A DNA stretch of 64,000 nucleotides from JAAYEA01 sp012689325 (GCA_036841525.1 DAITVZ010000013.1:11155-75154); one strand, 5' to 3'; counted from the stretch's first letter, positions 7,343 through 16,376 are shown. Numbers and translations: made by a program. Notes: a model not told the origin generated them from the sequence alone.

Positions 7343-8221
7343 CTACAGATGCCCCTGCGCCTCCGCCAGGACGCGGTTCAGGTTGCGCAGGGCGTTGATC
7401 GTCGCGGGTTGCAGCCAGCGGTGCCGGTTAGCCATGCCAAAGAACAGGTGCGTCTCCACGCCGGCCAGGCCGTTGTAGCCGTCGGCGTTCAGCGTTCTGA
7501 ATATCTCGACCCAGGGTACCTCGCCCAGGTCGATATGGGTATAGCCGGTGCTCTTGGCGCGGTTCGCGGGGTCAAAGGTGGCATCCTTGATGTGCAGGTG
7601 GGTCACCAGGCCCTTGATGTAAGGGTAATCGTCCGGCCAGCCGACCCGCCCGTAGCTCCACGAGTTGACCACGTCCCAGCAGGCCGTCAGCGCCTTGCTG
7701 CCCACGGCGTCGATGATCGTCCGTATCTCCGGGCAGGTTCCGCTAAAGGTGGAGCCCTCCGCCTCCATGGTAAAGGTGATCCCCTCCCGCTCGGCGAGCT
7801 GGCAGGCCACGCGGAGCTTGTCCACCACCCGCGGCAGGTAGCGCGACAGGAAATCCGGCCGGGTCGGGCTGCGCCAGTCGAACGGCTCGGGCAGCCAGAA
7901 GGGGAACATCCGCAGCAGCCGCGTGCCCCACAGATCGGCGAAACGAAACTGTCGCTCCAGGATCGCCAGGTGCTGTTTCCATTCATCCGCGTCGGTGAGG
8001 CTGCACTTGCCAAACCCGGAGCCGATGCAGCCCACGCGCACGCCATAGCGGTCCATCAGCCGCTTCATCTCTTGGGCTTCGTCCATCCCGATCTCGTTGA
8101 TGTTGCGGCCAAAGAGCCCCTCCCGCGGATCGATGAAGGGCACCCGAAGCTCGGCGCAGAGGCGCACCGTCTCGGCGAAGTCGAGCGACAGCTCATCGCT
8201 GAAAACCGACGCTTGGATCAT
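7343..8221 (-). CDS. Sugar phosphate isomerase/epimerase (xylose isomerase-like TIM barrel)
   Basis: A 292-residue TIM-barrel protein of the AP-endonuclease-2 superfamily, likely acting on a sugar or sugar derivative with a divalent metal. Expected metal ligands are seen as TFTMEAEGS (Glu), CWDVVNSW (Asp), THLHIKDATF (His/Lys/Asp) and GLAGVETHLF (Glu). No signal peptide, so it should be cytosolic. It lies 6 bp downstream of a truncated permease gene on the same strand, suggesting an older catabolic operon from which the transporter has decayed. The substrate cannot be assigned. Confidence 0.8.
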   Translation of the reverse strand: MIQASVFSDELSLDFAETVRLCAELRVPFIDPREGLFGRNINEIGMDEAQEMKRLMDRYGVRVGCIGSGFGKCSLTDADEWKQHLAILERQFRFADLWGTRLLRMFPFWLPEPFDWRSPTRPDFLSRYLPRVVDKLRVACQLAEREGITFTMEAEGSTFSGTCPEIRTIIDAVGSKALTACWDVVNSWSYGRVGWPDDYPYIKGLVTHLHIKDATFDPANRAKSTGYTHIDLGEVPWVEIFRTLNADGYNGLAGVETHLFFGMANRHRWLQPATINALRNLNRVLAEAQGHL

Positions 8222-8227
8222 GACCGG

Positions 8228-9109
8228 CTACCTCCCGTACGGGTCGGCGGCATCGCGGATGCCATCGCCCAAAAAGTTGAAGGAAAGCACCGCGATCACC
8301 ACCGCCAGCCCGGGCAGCAGCAGCCAGGGCGCCAACGCCACCGAGCGCACGTTCTGCGCCTCTTGCAGCAGGATGCCCCAACTGACCGCCGGCGGCTTGA
8401 TCCCCAGCCCCAGAAAGCTCAGGCTCGTCTCCGAGAGGATCATGTTGGGGATGGAGAGCGTCACCGAGGCGATGATGTGGCTGAGGAAGGAGGGCACCAT
8501 GTGCCGCAGGATGATGCGCAGCTCGCTGGAGCCGGCCAGCCGCGCGGCCATGACGAAATCGTCCTCGCGCAAGGCGAGAAAGCGCCCGCGCACCACCCGC
8601 GCCATGCCCGTCCAACTGATGAACGAGATGATCACGGTGATGGCGAAATAGACCCGCACCGGGGGCCAGCCGATGGGCACCGCCGCCGCCAGGCCCATCC
8701 ACAGGGGGATGGTCGGCATGGAGGAGAGGAACTCGATCATGCGCTGGATGGCCAGGTCCAGCCACCCGCCATAATAGCCGGAGAGCCCGCCCAGCAGGAT
8801 GCCCAGGGTCAGGCTCAGCGCCACGCCCACCAGGCCGATGGACATGGAGATGCGCGCGCCATAGACCACGCGGGTCATCATATCGCGGCCCAAGCGGTCG
8901 CGCCCCAGCAGCGAGAGGGTCGCCCCCTCCCCCGTGGCGATGACCAGGTGCCTTTCGGCGGGGATCACGCCCCATAACAGATAGGGCGTGCCCTTGGCGA
9001 AAAAGGCCAGCGGCCAGGCGGTGGTGGTATCCTCTTCAATGGAATACTTATACCATGCCTTGTGCTGGTTGTCAAACGCGTTTTGGCGCTCGGCGCCATC
9101 CGATCCCAT
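8228..9109 (-). pseudogene. 5'-truncated DppC-type ABC transporter permease
   Basis: The 293-residue product matches the permease of peptide/oligosaccharide importers from the periplasmic segment onward: LLGRDRLGRDMMTRVVYGAR, then four or five membrane segments with the EAA-like loop DDFVMAARLAGSSELRIILRH and the C-terminal FNFLGDGIRDAADPYGR. Compared with the complete paralogue at 62170-63330 it lacks about 90 N-terminal residues, including the first membrane helix. The same frame upstream of 9109 encodes no hydrophobic segment before the divergent gene begins. No partner permease, binding protein or ATPase is adjacent. It is most likely a remnant; a functional short form is less likely. Confidence 0.7.
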
Positions 9110-9131
9110 CTTAGAGCCTCGCGGCGCCTTT

Positions 9132-9159
9132 TTGCTCCTGCCGCTGGCTGTCGTATAAT
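9132..9159 (+). promoter_or_regulatory. Promoter of the aldo/keto reductase gene
   Basis: TTGCTC at 9132-9137 and a perfect TATAAT at 9154-9159, spaced 16 bp, with the gene start 36 bp further on. It lies just upstream of the 5' end of the truncated permease gene on the opposite strand. Confidence 0.65.
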
Positions 9160-9195
9160 GCGCGCAACGACCAGCGCACTGATAGGGAGGTTCCC

Positions 9196-10080
9196 ATGGA
9201 AACCCGACCGTTCGGCAAGACCGGCCAGTCCTTCCCCATCCTCAGCTTTGGCGGCCAGCGCATCGTGGATGGGCGCGGCTGCTCCGAGGAGCAGGCCGTC
9301 GAGATCGTCAACGCCGCCATCGACCGCGGCATCCGCTATTTCGATACCGCCTGGGTCTATTCCCACGGCCAGGCGGAGACTCGCCTTGGCCTCGTGGCCA
9401 AGCGCCGCCGCAAAGAGATGTGGATCGCCACCAAGGCGTTCGACCCCACGCGCGACGGCGCTCGCCGCCAACTGGAGGAGAGCCTGACCCGCCTGCAGAC
9501 CGACCACGTGGACGAGTGGCGTTTCCACGACATGGCCGACTATGCTCGGCTGGACGCCTTTACCGGCAAGGGCGGCGCGCTGGAGGCGGCGATCCGCGCC
9601 CGCGAGGAGGGGCTGGTGCGCAACATCAGCATCAGTTGCCACACCGACCCCCAAATCCTGATGGAGGCGTTCCGCCGCTTTCCGTTCAATAGCGCGCTGA
9701 TGGCCCTTTCGGCCCTGGACCATTTCATCCTCAGCTTTGCCGAAGAGTTCTTGCCCTTCGCCAACGCCCACGGCGTCGCCACCGTGGCCATGAAGGTGCT
9801 GGGGCTGGGCGCGCTCACCCACGAGGTGGAGCGCTCGCTGCGCTACGCCTTTTCCCTGCCCGTCAGCACCGTCATCGTCGGCATGGAGAGCATGGCGCAA
9901 CTGGAGCAGAACCTCGCCGTCGCCGAGTCCTACACGCCCATGACCGACGCCGAACGGCTGGCCTTCTTTGGCGACGTCCTGCCGCTGGTCAAGCCGGAGA
10001 ACATGTGGTGGAAGGCCGCCGACGGCCCCGCCGGCAAGACCTGGATCCCGCGCAACCGCAACCGCGCCGCCAGCGCCTAG
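9196..10080 (+). CDS. Aldo/keto reductase
   Basis: A 294-residue NAD(P)H-dependent oxidoreductase of the aldo/keto reductase superfamily. Catalytic residues fit the family: Asp in FDTAWVYSHG with Tyr, Lys in WIATKAF and His in DEWRFHD. The protein is shorter than many members and ends in KPENMWWKAADGP with a basic tail. GGGAGG precedes the ATG at 9196. No cysteine-rich ferredoxin-like C-terminus is present. The substrate is unknown; the gene stands alone as a transcription unit between a divergent permease remnant and a repeat-rich spacer. Confidence 0.85.
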   Translation: METRPFGKTGQSFPILSFGGQRIVDGRGCSEEQAVEIVNAAIDRGIRYFDTAWVYSHGQAETRLGLVAKRRRKEMWIATKAFDPTRDGARRQLEESLTRLQTDHVDEWRFHDMADYARLDAFTGKGGALEAAIRAREEGLVRNISISCHTDPQILMEAFRRFPFNSALMALSALDHFILSFAEEFLPFANAHGVATVAMKVLGLGALTHEVERSLRYAFSLPVSTVIVGMESMAQLEQNLAVAESYTPMTDAERLAFFGDVLPLVKPENMWWKAADGPAGKTWIPRNRNRAASA

Positions 10081-10107
10081 CGCGCTTGCGTGACGGCTGG
10101 AATATGA

Positions 10108-10180
10108 TCACGAAACGCACCAAATGCACAAACTAGGGATTCGGCTGTCCTCTTTTGTGTGGTTCGCGTGTTTCGTGGTT
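10108..10180. repeat. CACGAAA-type inverted repeat, copy A
   Basis: An imperfect inverted repeat of about 70 bp whose ends are CACGAAACGCACC and GTGTTTCGTGG with GTGTGGTT inside the right arm. The same layout recurs at 22903-22975 and 35532-35600, always between genes. No coding content is seen in 10081-10273 apart from this and the leader element that follows. Confidence 0.6.
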
Positions 10181-10222
10181 CCAGTTCCTGGTTCCCATCG
10201 GAACAGTGGGAACTCGGATTCA

Positions 10223-10264
10223 TCCTGATCCATGCGATCTGCGTAATCTGTGTACCATAATCAA
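10223..10264 (+). repeat. TGATCC leader element, copy 1
   Basis: Contains CTGATCCATGCGATCTGCG followed by TAATCTGTGTACCATAATC, ending directly before the AAGGAGG ribosome site of the M24 peptidase gene. Three related copies (18104, 27381, 53685) stand in the same position before other genes. Confidence 0.6.
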
Positions 10265-10273
10265 GGAGGACCT

Positions 10274-11338
10274 ATGCGACTGCAGAAACTGCGCCAGGCC
10301 CTGGCCACGCTCGGCCTGGACGCCATCGTCATCAGCAGGCCCGAAAACCTGCGCTACCTTTCCGGCTTTACCGGCGGCGAGGGCTACCTCATCGTCACCG
10401 CCGACCAGGCCCTGGTCGCCACCGACTTTCGCTATTATGACCAGGTGGGCCGTGAGGCCCCCGGCTGGACCCTGGCCAAGATGAACGAGGGCTTTGAGAA
10501 GCTCATGCCCGGCCTCCTCCCCACCCTCCGGGCCCGGCGCATCGGCTTTGAGGGGCAGGTCGTCACCTATGAGCAGTACCAGAAATGGGCCGAGGCCATC
10601 ACCGGCTGCGAGTGGGTCGCCACCAGCGAGGTGGTGGAAAAGATCCGCAGCCAAAAAGAGCCCGCCGAGCTGGCGCACATCCGCCGCGCCGTGGACATCG
10701 CCGATGCCTCCCTGGATTATGTCATGGGCCTGATCAAGCCGGGGATGACCGAGCGCGAGATCGGCTGGGAGCTGGAGGCCCACATGCGCACCCACGGCGC
10801 CGAAAACGTGGGGTTCACCTTTATCATCGCCAGCGGCCCCAACGCCGCCCTCCCCCATGCCGTCACCTCCGACCGGGCCGTCCAGGCTGGCGAGCCCATC
10901 ACCATCGACATGGGCGCCAAGGTGGCGGGCTATTGCTCGGACATGACCCGTACCTTTTGCCTGGGCCAGCCCAAGGACGACACCTTTATGAAGGTCTGGA
11001 ACACGGTCTATCAGGCGCAGCGGGCCGCCTGCGACGCCATCCGCGCGGGGATGACCGGCGTGGACGCCCACATGGTGGCGCAGCGGATCATCGACGCCGC
11101 CGGCTATGGCGCCTACTTTGGCCACGGTCTGGGTCACGGCGTGGGCCTCGCCATCCACGAAAAGCCGCGCATGAGCCGCCTCTCCAAGGACACCCTGGCC
11201 GTCGGCGACGTGGTCACCGTGGAGCCCGGCATCTATCTCCCCGGCTGGGGCGGCGTCCGCATCGAGGACATGGGCGTCATCACCAAAGAGGGGCTTGACA
11301 ATTTCACGAAATCTGCTAAAATAGCACTAGTTAGTTGA
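10274..11338 (+). CDS. M24 family aminopeptidase (Xaa-Pro peptidase-like)
   Basis: A 354-residue cytosolic metallopeptidase of the creatinase/prolidase fold, probably removing an N-terminal residue before proline. The N-terminal creatinase-like domain (about 1-125) is followed by the pita-bread domain. Metal ligands are visible as ITIDMGAK (Asp), CSDMTRTF (Asp), GHGLGHGVGLAIHE (His), TVEPGIY (Glu) and RIEDMG (Glu). The ATG at 10274 has a strong AAGGAGGA ribosome site; an earlier in-frame ATG at 10250 has none. The gene is preceded by the TGATCC leader element. Confidence 0.92.
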   Translation: MRLQKLRQALATLGLDAIVISRPENLRYLSGFTGGEGYLIVTADQALVATDFRYYDQVGREAPGWTLAKMNEGFEKLMPGLLPTLRARRIGFEGQVVTYEQYQKWAEAITGCEWVATSEVVEKIRSQKEPAELAHIRRAVDIADASLDYVMGLIKPGMTEREIGWELEAHMRTHGAENVGFTFIIASGPNAALPHAVTSDRAVQAGEPITIDMGAKVAGYCSDMTRTFCLGQPKDDTFMKVWNTVYQAQRAACDAIRAGMTGVDAHMVAQRIIDAAGYGAYFGHGLGHGVGLAIHEKPRMSRLSKDTLAVGDVVTVEPGIYLPGWGGVRIEDMGVITKEGLDNFTKSAKIALVS

Positions 11339-11354
11339 AACTGCGCGTCCAGGC

Positions 11355-11383
11355 TTGTGTTTTGACGTTTTCTGTGTTATACT
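11355..11383 (+). promoter_or_regulatory. Promoter upstream of the two-helix membrane protein gene
   Basis: TTGTGT at 11355-11360 and TATACT at 11378-11383 with 17-bp spacing, about 70 bp before the start codon at 11457. Confidence 0.6.
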
Positions 11384-11456
11384 CTTTTCCAATGAGTGGG
11401 TTCGCCGGGGAAGCCATGACGCTTCCACCACAGCGCGAAGGAGTGAGGTAACGGGG

Positions 11457-12596
11457 ATGAAGATCGATTGGGTAACCATCAAGAACCGGATCCCTTGGCC
11501 CATCGTCATCAGCTTTTTGGTGGGCGCAGTCTTTGGCCTCGTGGTGCTGGGCTGGGGGCTCTGGCCGGTCGAGTATGTGGACGCCGATATCTCGGCCCTG
11601 CGTGAGCGCCACCAGATCGCCTACGTGCAGATGGTGGCCGACTCGTTCGCCCTCACCGGCGACCTGAACCAGGCCAAGGCCCGCTTGGCCGAGCTGGAGA
11701 ACAAGGACCGCTCCGCCGAGGATGTGGCGGCGCTGGTGGCGGAAGTGGCCGTCTTGCCCGGCAACCCGGACCAGTCCGGCCGGGCCAAGACCCTGGCCGC
11801 GGCGCTGGCTCCCCAAGCGGCCCCCACCGTGGCGCAGCCGATCGCGGGCCAGCCCACCGTGGCTCCCACGGCCCCGGCCAAGCCCGAGGACAAGCCCGCG
11901 CGCTCCAACCTGCTGCGCCTCTGCCTGATCCCCATCTTTGTCCTGCTCATCGTCGCCGGGGCGGCGCTGATCATCTCCTGGCTGCGACGCCGCGGCGGCA
12001 GCGCCCCCGTGGCCCGCATCCCCCGCCGCCGCGTGGTCCCCTCCGAGCTGGACGCCGAAACCGACGAGGATGAGGTGGCCGAGCTCGAGGAGGCGGAGGC
12101 CGAGCCCGCCGAGCGCCAATCCTGGCCTGCCGAGACCATCCCCTGGGACGGCGACGAGGCCAGCCTGGCCCTGGGGCACTTTGTCACCACCTTTGAGCTG
12201 GGCGACGACGGCTACGACGAGTCCTTTGGCATCGAGACCGAGACCGGCGAGTTCCTGGGCGAGTGCGGCGTCGCCATCTCGGAGGTCATCGGCGCCGGCA
12301 CCGAAAAGCCCTGCGCCTTTGACGTCTGGCTCTTTGACAAGTCGGACATCCGCACCGTGACCACCGTGGTCGCCAGCCCCTACGCCTACGAGGACGACAC
12401 GCTGCGCACCAAGCTGGGCGCCAAGGGCAACCTGGTCCTGGCGGAAAAGGGCCAGCCCATCGTCATCGAGACCGCCGCGCTGCGCGTCCGCGCCGAGATC
12501 GTGGACCTGGCCTATGGCGGCGGCGACCTCCCCGCGGAGAGCTATTTCACCAAGTTCACCCTGGAGCTCTCGCCCAGCCGCAAGCGTCCCGAATAG
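11457..12596 (+). CDS. Hypothetical membrane protein with Pro/Ala linker and acidic segment
   Basis: A 379-residue protein not assigned to a family. Residues about 12-33 form a membrane helix (IPWPIVISFLVGAVFGLVV), followed by an alpha-helical region of about 60 residues that may form a coiled coil. A low-complexity Ala/Pro/Thr linker leads to a second helix (about 158-178, LCLIPIFVLLIVAGAAL), then a basic patch and a strongly acidic stretch (DEDEVAELEEAEAE). The C-terminal 150 residues look like a compact beta-rich domain with repeated FGIETETGEFLGECG-like strands. It could be an envelope or signalling protein. A terminator follows at 12624. Confidence 0.7.
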   Translation: MKIDWVTIKNRIPWPIVISFLVGAVFGLVVLGWGLWPVEYVDADISALRERHQIAYVQMVADSFALTGDLNQAKARLAELENKDRSAEDVAALVAEVAVLPGNPDQSGRAKTLAAALAPQAAPTVAQPIAGQPTVAPTAPAKPEDKPARSNLLRLCLIPIFVLLIVAGAALIISWLRRRGGSAPVARIPRRRVVPSELDAETDEDEVAELEEAEAEPAERQSWPAETIPWDGDEASLALGHFVTTFELGDDGYDESFGIETETGEFLGECGVAISEVIGAGTEKPCAFDVWLFDKSDIRTVTTVVASPYAYEDDTLRTKLGAKGNLVLAEKGQPIVIETAALRVRAEIVDLAYGGGDLPAESYFTKFTLELSPSRKRPE

Positions 12597-12623
12597 GCCG
12601 CCCGGCCCTCCGTGTGCAACCCG

Positions 12624-12667
12624 GACCTCCGAGGCCGCGCCCAACGCCGCCTCGGAGGTCTTGTTTT
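12624..12667 (+). terminator. Rho-independent terminator
   Basis: A 12-bp perfect stem (GACCTCCGAGGC at 12624-12635 with 12649-12660), 13-nt loop, then TTGTTTTG. It separates the membrane protein gene from the pst operon. Confidence 0.75.
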
Positions 12668-12689
12668 GCCCGCCGCTGGCCCTTTCCAT

Positions 12690-12718
12690 TTGCCACAAAT
12701 GCCAACTTGCGGTATTCT
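12690..12718 (+). promoter_or_regulatory. Promoter of the pst operon
   Basis: TTGCCA at 12690-12695 and TATTCT at 12713-12718, 17 bp apart. The start codon of pstS follows at 12795. No clear PHO-box direct repeat was recognised. Confidence 0.55.
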
Positions 12719-12794
12719 TATCCCCGATTGGGCGAGCGGCCCGCCGTCGGCGCTCCGCCCAACTCCCGCTCTCATCCGTCCCTGAGGTCAGTCC

Positions 12795-13718
12795 ATGTCC
12801 CTGGCGCCCGCCAAGCGCGCAACGTCGCCATTCCCATGGCGCAACCTGGTCCTTGCCTTGACCCTGGTCGGCCTCGCCGCCTGGGCCCTGGTTGGCCTAT
12901 TCTCCGATGACGGCGAAACGACCGCTGGCGCGGCCCCCGCGGCGCAGACGATCCAGAACAAGGGCTCAGATACGCTGGTCAACCTCGCCCTGGCCTGGGC
13001 CGAGACCTATATGGCGCTGCACCCCGAGGTGCGCGTCTCGGTCACCGGCGGCGGGTCGGGCACCGGCATCGCCTCCCTCATCAACGGCACCGTGGACATC
13101 GCCAACGCCTCCCGCGCCATCAAGGCCGAGGAGCGCGCCGCCGCCCAGGCCAACGGCATCACCCCGGTGGAGGTCACCGTCGCGCTGGACGCCATCGCCG
13201 TGGTGGTGCACCCCTCCAACCCCGTCGAGGGCCTGACCTTGCCGCAGCTCTCGGCCATCTATACCGGGCAGATCACCAACTGGCGGCAGGTCGGTGGTGA
13301 GGACCGGCCCATCGTCCTCCTCTCCCGCGAGTCCAATTCCGGCACCTATGTCTATTTCCTGGAGAACGTCATCCGCCTGGGCCAGAAAAGCGACCTGCTT
13401 TTTCATCCCGACACGCTGCTCATGCCCTCCTCTGAGGGGATCAGCGCCGAGGTCCGCCAGAACCCCAACGCCATCGGCTATGACGGCCTGGGCTATGTGA
13501 CGCCGGATCAAAAGATGCTAGGCGTGGCCGTGGATAGCGCCAGCCCCTACGTCCTCCCCTCGGTGGAGACGGTCAACGACGGCAGCTATCCGGTCTCGCG
13601 CCCGCTGTTCATGTACACGACCGACCGCCCCTCGGCAGCGATCCAGGCCTTCCTGGATTGGGTGCTTGCCGATGGGCAGGCCCAGGTCATCGAGTTGGGC
13701 TTTGTGCCCCTGAACTGA
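12795..13718 (+). CDS. pstS: Phosphate-binding protein of the Pst transporter
   Basis: Extracytoplasmic phosphate receptor of 307 residues. An N-terminal membrane helix (about 17-36, NLVLALTLVGLAAWALVGLF) may be a signal anchor; no lipobox Cys is present. The phosphate-binding loops are visible: NKGSDTLVNL, TGGGSGTGIASLINGT, ANASR and SRESNSGTYVYF. It would deliver phosphate to PstC and PstA, encoded just downstream. A terminator precedes the gene and a promoter is seen at 12690. The ATG at 12795 is preceded by TGAGGT. Confidence 0.93.
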   Translation: MSLAPAKRATSPFPWRNLVLALTLVGLAAWALVGLFSDDGETTAGAAPAAQTIQNKGSDTLVNLALAWAETYMALHPEVRVSVTGGGSGTGIASLINGTVDIANASRAIKAEERAAAQANGITPVEVTVALDAIAVVVHPSNPVEGLTLPQLSAIYTGQITNWRQVGGEDRPIVLLSRESNSGTYVYFLENVIRLGQKSDLLFHPDTLLMPSSEGISAEVRQNPNAIGYDGLGYVTPDQKMLGVAVDSASPYVLPSVETVNDGSYPVSRPLFMYTTDRPSAAIQAFLDWVLADGQAQVIELGFVPLN

Positions 13719-13734
13719 CGGTTGGGGGCCCAGC

Positions 13735-13759
13735 GCACCCTTCGACAAGCTCAGGGTGC
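13735..13759. repeat. Intergenic stem-loop between pstS and pstC
   Basis: GCACCCT and AGGGTGC arms flank TTCGACAAGCTC-like sequence, a motif typical of short dispersed palindromes in many bacterial genomes. It may reduce downstream expression or protect pstS mRNA, as pstS product is usually needed in excess. Confidence 0.5.
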
Positions 13760-13826
13760 AAGAACAAGCATGCCGAGCCTGTCAAAACATGCCGAGCCCG
13801 AAGCAGTAAACCATGAAGGAGACACC

Positions 13827-14735
13827 GTGGAGTTCGCCAAGGCCCCCGGCCTGACCAAGCGCTGGGGCGAGTTCGCCATCGAGACCATCATCCGCGTGCT
13901 GGGGCTCTCCAGCATCGGGTTCGTGGTGATGATCTTTCTCTTCCTCCTGCGCGAGGGGCTCCCCACCTTCTGGGAGATCCCGCTAAATAACCTGCTGGGC
14001 ACGCGCTGGTATCCGACCTTTGACTATTTCGGCGCCGTGCCCCTGGTGTTGGGCTCGGTCCTGGTGACGTTGCTGGCCATCGTCATCGCGCTGCCGCTGG
14101 GGCTGGCCACCGCCGTCTTTGTCCGCGAGATCGCCCCGCCCTGGGCCCGCGAGATACTCAAGCCGGTGATCGAGGTCCTGGCCGGCATCCCCTCGGTGGT
14201 GCTGGGCTTTTTCGGGATGACCCTGGTCGCCCCGCTGGTCCGCGAGGTGCTCGGCGCGCCCACCGGCCTCACCGCCTTTACCGGGGCGCTGCTCCTGGCC
14301 TATATGGCCCTCCCCACCATGATCAGCGTCGCCGAGGACGCCCTGGACACCGTCCCCAAGTCCTACCGCGACGCCGGCCTCTCCATGGGCGCCACCCAGT
14401 GGCAGACCATCTGGCGCGTGGTGGTCCCCGCCGCCCGCTCGGGCGTGGTCACCGCCGTGATGCTGGGCATGGGCCGCGCCATCGGCGAGACCATGGCCGT
14501 CATGATGGTGACGGGCAACGCCGCGCGCTTGCCGCTCAGCCTGGACTCGCTCTTCCGCCCGGTGCGCACCATGACCGCCACCATCGCCGCCGAGATGGGC
14601 GAGGTGGCCCAGGGCAGCACCCACTATCACGCCCTCTTTGGCCTGGGCATCATCCTCTTTGCCCTGACCTTTGTCATCAACTTGGCCGCCGCCGCCACGA
14701 TTTTCAAGAAGCGGCGCCGGGGAGGGCTGCGCTGA
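13827..14735 (+). CDS. pstC: Phosphate ABC transporter permease PstC
   Basis: Inner-membrane subunit of the Pst importer, 302 residues with about six membrane helices. The cytoplasmic EAA-type loop near residues 190-215 (EDALDTVPKSYRDAGLSMGA) contacts the ATPase. The start is placed at the GTG at 13827 because AAGGAGA lies 4-5 nt upstream; earlier ATGs in the same frame would add 35 residues encoded by intergenic repeat sequence. The stop TGA overlaps the ATG of pstA by one base. Confidence 0.92.
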   Translation: MEFAKAPGLTKRWGEFAIETIIRVLGLSSIGFVVMIFLFLLREGLPTFWEIPLNNLLGTRWYPTFDYFGAVPLVLGSVLVTLLAIVIALPLGLATAVFVREIAPPWAREILKPVIEVLAGIPSVVLGFFGMTLVAPLVREVLGAPTGLTAFTGALLLAYMALPTMISVAEDALDTVPKSYRDAGLSMGATQWQTIWRVVVPAARSGVVTAVMLGMGRAIGETMAVMMVTGNAARLPLSLDSLFRPVRTMTATIAAEMGEVAQGSTHYHALFGLGIILFALTFVINLAAAATIFKKRRRGGLR

Positions 14736-15595
14736 TGCGACGCCCCCTGGTGAACCGCCACACGCAGCAACGGATCGGCTTTGCCCTGCTGGCCCTCGCC
14801 GCGCTGATCGTGGTGATCCCCATCATCTTGGTGGTGCTCGTCATCATCGCGCGGGGCATCGGCGCCATCAACTGGGAGTTCCTGACCCAGGCCCCGCGAG
14901 AGGGGATGAAAGCCGGCGGCATCTTTCCCGCCATCGTCGGCACCCTCTTGCTCATGGCCGGGACCGCCCTGGCGGCCATCCCCGTGGGCATCGGCGGCGC
15001 CATCTATCTCTCCGAGTACGCCCGCGATAGCTGGCTCACCCGCGCCATCCGCCTGGCCATCATCAACCTGGCGGGGATCCCCTCGGTGGTCTATGGCCTC
15101 TTTGGGCTGGGCATGTTCGTGCTGTTCCTGCGGCTGGGCACCTCCATCATCGCGGGCTCGCTGACCCTGGCCATCATGACCATCCCCATCATCATCAGCT
15201 CCACCGAGGAGGCGCTGCGCGCCGTCCCCACCGAGTTCCGCACCGTCAACGCCAGCCTGGGCGGCACCCGCTGGCAGGGCATCCGCAATATCGTGCTGCC
15301 CCAGTCGTTGCCGGGGATCATCACCGGCGTCATCCTGGGGCTCTTGCGCGCCGCCGGCGAGACGGCGCCGATCCTTTTCACCGTGGCGGCCTTTTTCTTG
15401 CCGCGCCTGCCCAGCTCGCTCTTTGACCAGACCATGGCGCTGCCCTATCACCTCTATGTGATCAGCACCCAGGTGCCGGGGATGCCCGAAAAGGTCCAAT
15501 ACGGCACGGCGCTGGTGCTATTGGCGCTGGTCCTCTCGCTCAACATCGTCGCCACCATCGTGCGCAGCTATTTCCGCCGCCGGCGGCAGTGGTGA
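14735..15595 (+). CDS. pstA: Phosphate ABC transporter permease PstA
   Basis: Second membrane subunit of the phosphate importer, 286 residues. Six predicted helices and the EAA-type loop EEALRAVPTEFRTVNASLGG are clear, followed by RAAGETAPILFT, conserved in PstA. The ATG at 14735 overlaps the stop of pstC (TGATG) and has GGAGGG upstream. pstB1 starts 4 bp after its stop. Confidence 0.93.
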   Translation: MRRPLVNRHTQQRIGFALLALAALIVVIPIILVVLVIIARGIGAINWEFLTQAPREGMKAGGIFPAIVGTLLLMAGTALAAIPVGIGGAIYLSEYARDSWLTRAIRLAIINLAGIPSVVYGLFGLGMFVLFLRLGTSIIAGSLTLAIMTIPIIISSTEEALRAVPTEFRTVNASLGGTRWQGIRNIVLPQSLPGIITGVILGLLRAAGETAPILFTVAAFFLPRLPSSLFDQTMALPYHLYVISTQVPGMPEKVQYGTALVLLALVLSLNIVATIVRSYFRRRRQW

Positions 15596-15599
15596 TGCC

Positions 15600-16370
15600 A
15601 TGACCCAGCCCAGCCCTACCGTCAAGGTCCGCTTCGACCAGGTCACCTACAGCTATGGCGCCGCTCCGGCGCTGCAGAATATCACGCTGGACGTCTATGC
15701 CAACACCATCACCGTCTTTTTCGGCCCGGCGGGGAGCGGCAAGACCACCGCGCTGCGGCTGATCAACCGGCTGAACGACCTGGCCGAGGGCGCCCGCCTC
15801 TCCGGGCGCCTGTTGCTGGATGGCCAGGACATCTATGCCCGCAACGCCGACGTGTCGGCGCTGCGGCGGCGGGTGGGCATGGTCTTTGCCCTGCCCCTGC
15901 CCCTCCCGGGCACCATCCGCGAGAACGTCACCTACGGCCCCCGGCTGGCCGGGCTGCGCGACCACGCGCGCCTCGCCGAGCTGACCGAGCGCTCGCTCAT
16001 CCAGGCCGCGCTCTGGAACGAGGTCAAGGACCGGCTGGACGACCCCGCCACGGCGCTTTCCGGCGGGCAGCAGCAGCGCCTCTGCATCGCCCGCAGCCTG
16101 GCGCTGGAGCCCGAGGTCCTGCTGCTGGACGAGCCCACCTCCGGCCTGGACCCCATCTCGACCGCGCGGGTGGAAGAGTCGCTCTTTCAGCTCAAGTCGC
16201 ACTATACCATCATCATCGTCCCGCACAGCATCCAGCAGGCCGCGCGCGTGGCCGACTGGGCGGCCTTTTTCCTCAAGGGCGAGATGATCGAGTGCCAGGA
16301 GGGCACGGCGCTTTTCACCACGCCGCACGACCAACGCACCGAGGACTATATCACTGGACGCTTTGGGTAG
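15600..16370 (+). CDS. pstB: Phosphate ABC transporter ATPase, first copy (Q-loop variant)
   Basis: PstB-type ATPase of 256 residues. Walker A is GPAGSGKTT (42-50), the signature is canonical LSGGQ (153-157), Walker B is LLLDEPT with Glu178, and the switch His is His209. The Q-loop Gln, normally in VGMVFQ, is replaced by Ala97 (VGMVFALPLPLP). The second copy downstream has the opposite defect, so the two probably form a heterodimer in which one ATP site is degenerate. The gene starts 4 bp after pstA and ends 6 bp before the second copy. Confidence 0.9.
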   Translation: MTQPSPTVKVRFDQVTYSYGAAPALQNITLDVYANTITVFFGPAGSGKTTALRLINRLNDLAEGARLSGRLLLDGQDIYARNADVSALRRRVGMVFALPLPLPGTIRENVTYGPRLAGLRDHARLAELTERSLIQAALWNEVKDRLDDPATALSGGQQQRLCIARSLALEPEVLLLDEPTSGLDPISTARVEESLFQLKSHYTIIIVPHSIQQAARVADWAAFFLKGEMIECQEGTALFTTPHDQRTEDYITGRFG

Positions 16371-16376
16371 ACCCAG

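Noticed and set aside
12690..12794. PHO box upstream of pstS
   Set aside because: No pair of PhoB-type 7-bp direct repeats could be recognised; phosphate control is expected but not visible.
13722..13826. Upstream extension of PstC by 35 codons
   Set aside because: The sequence is an intergenic repeat (TTCGACAAGCTCAGG) and has no ribosome site; the GTG at 13827 has AAGGAGA.
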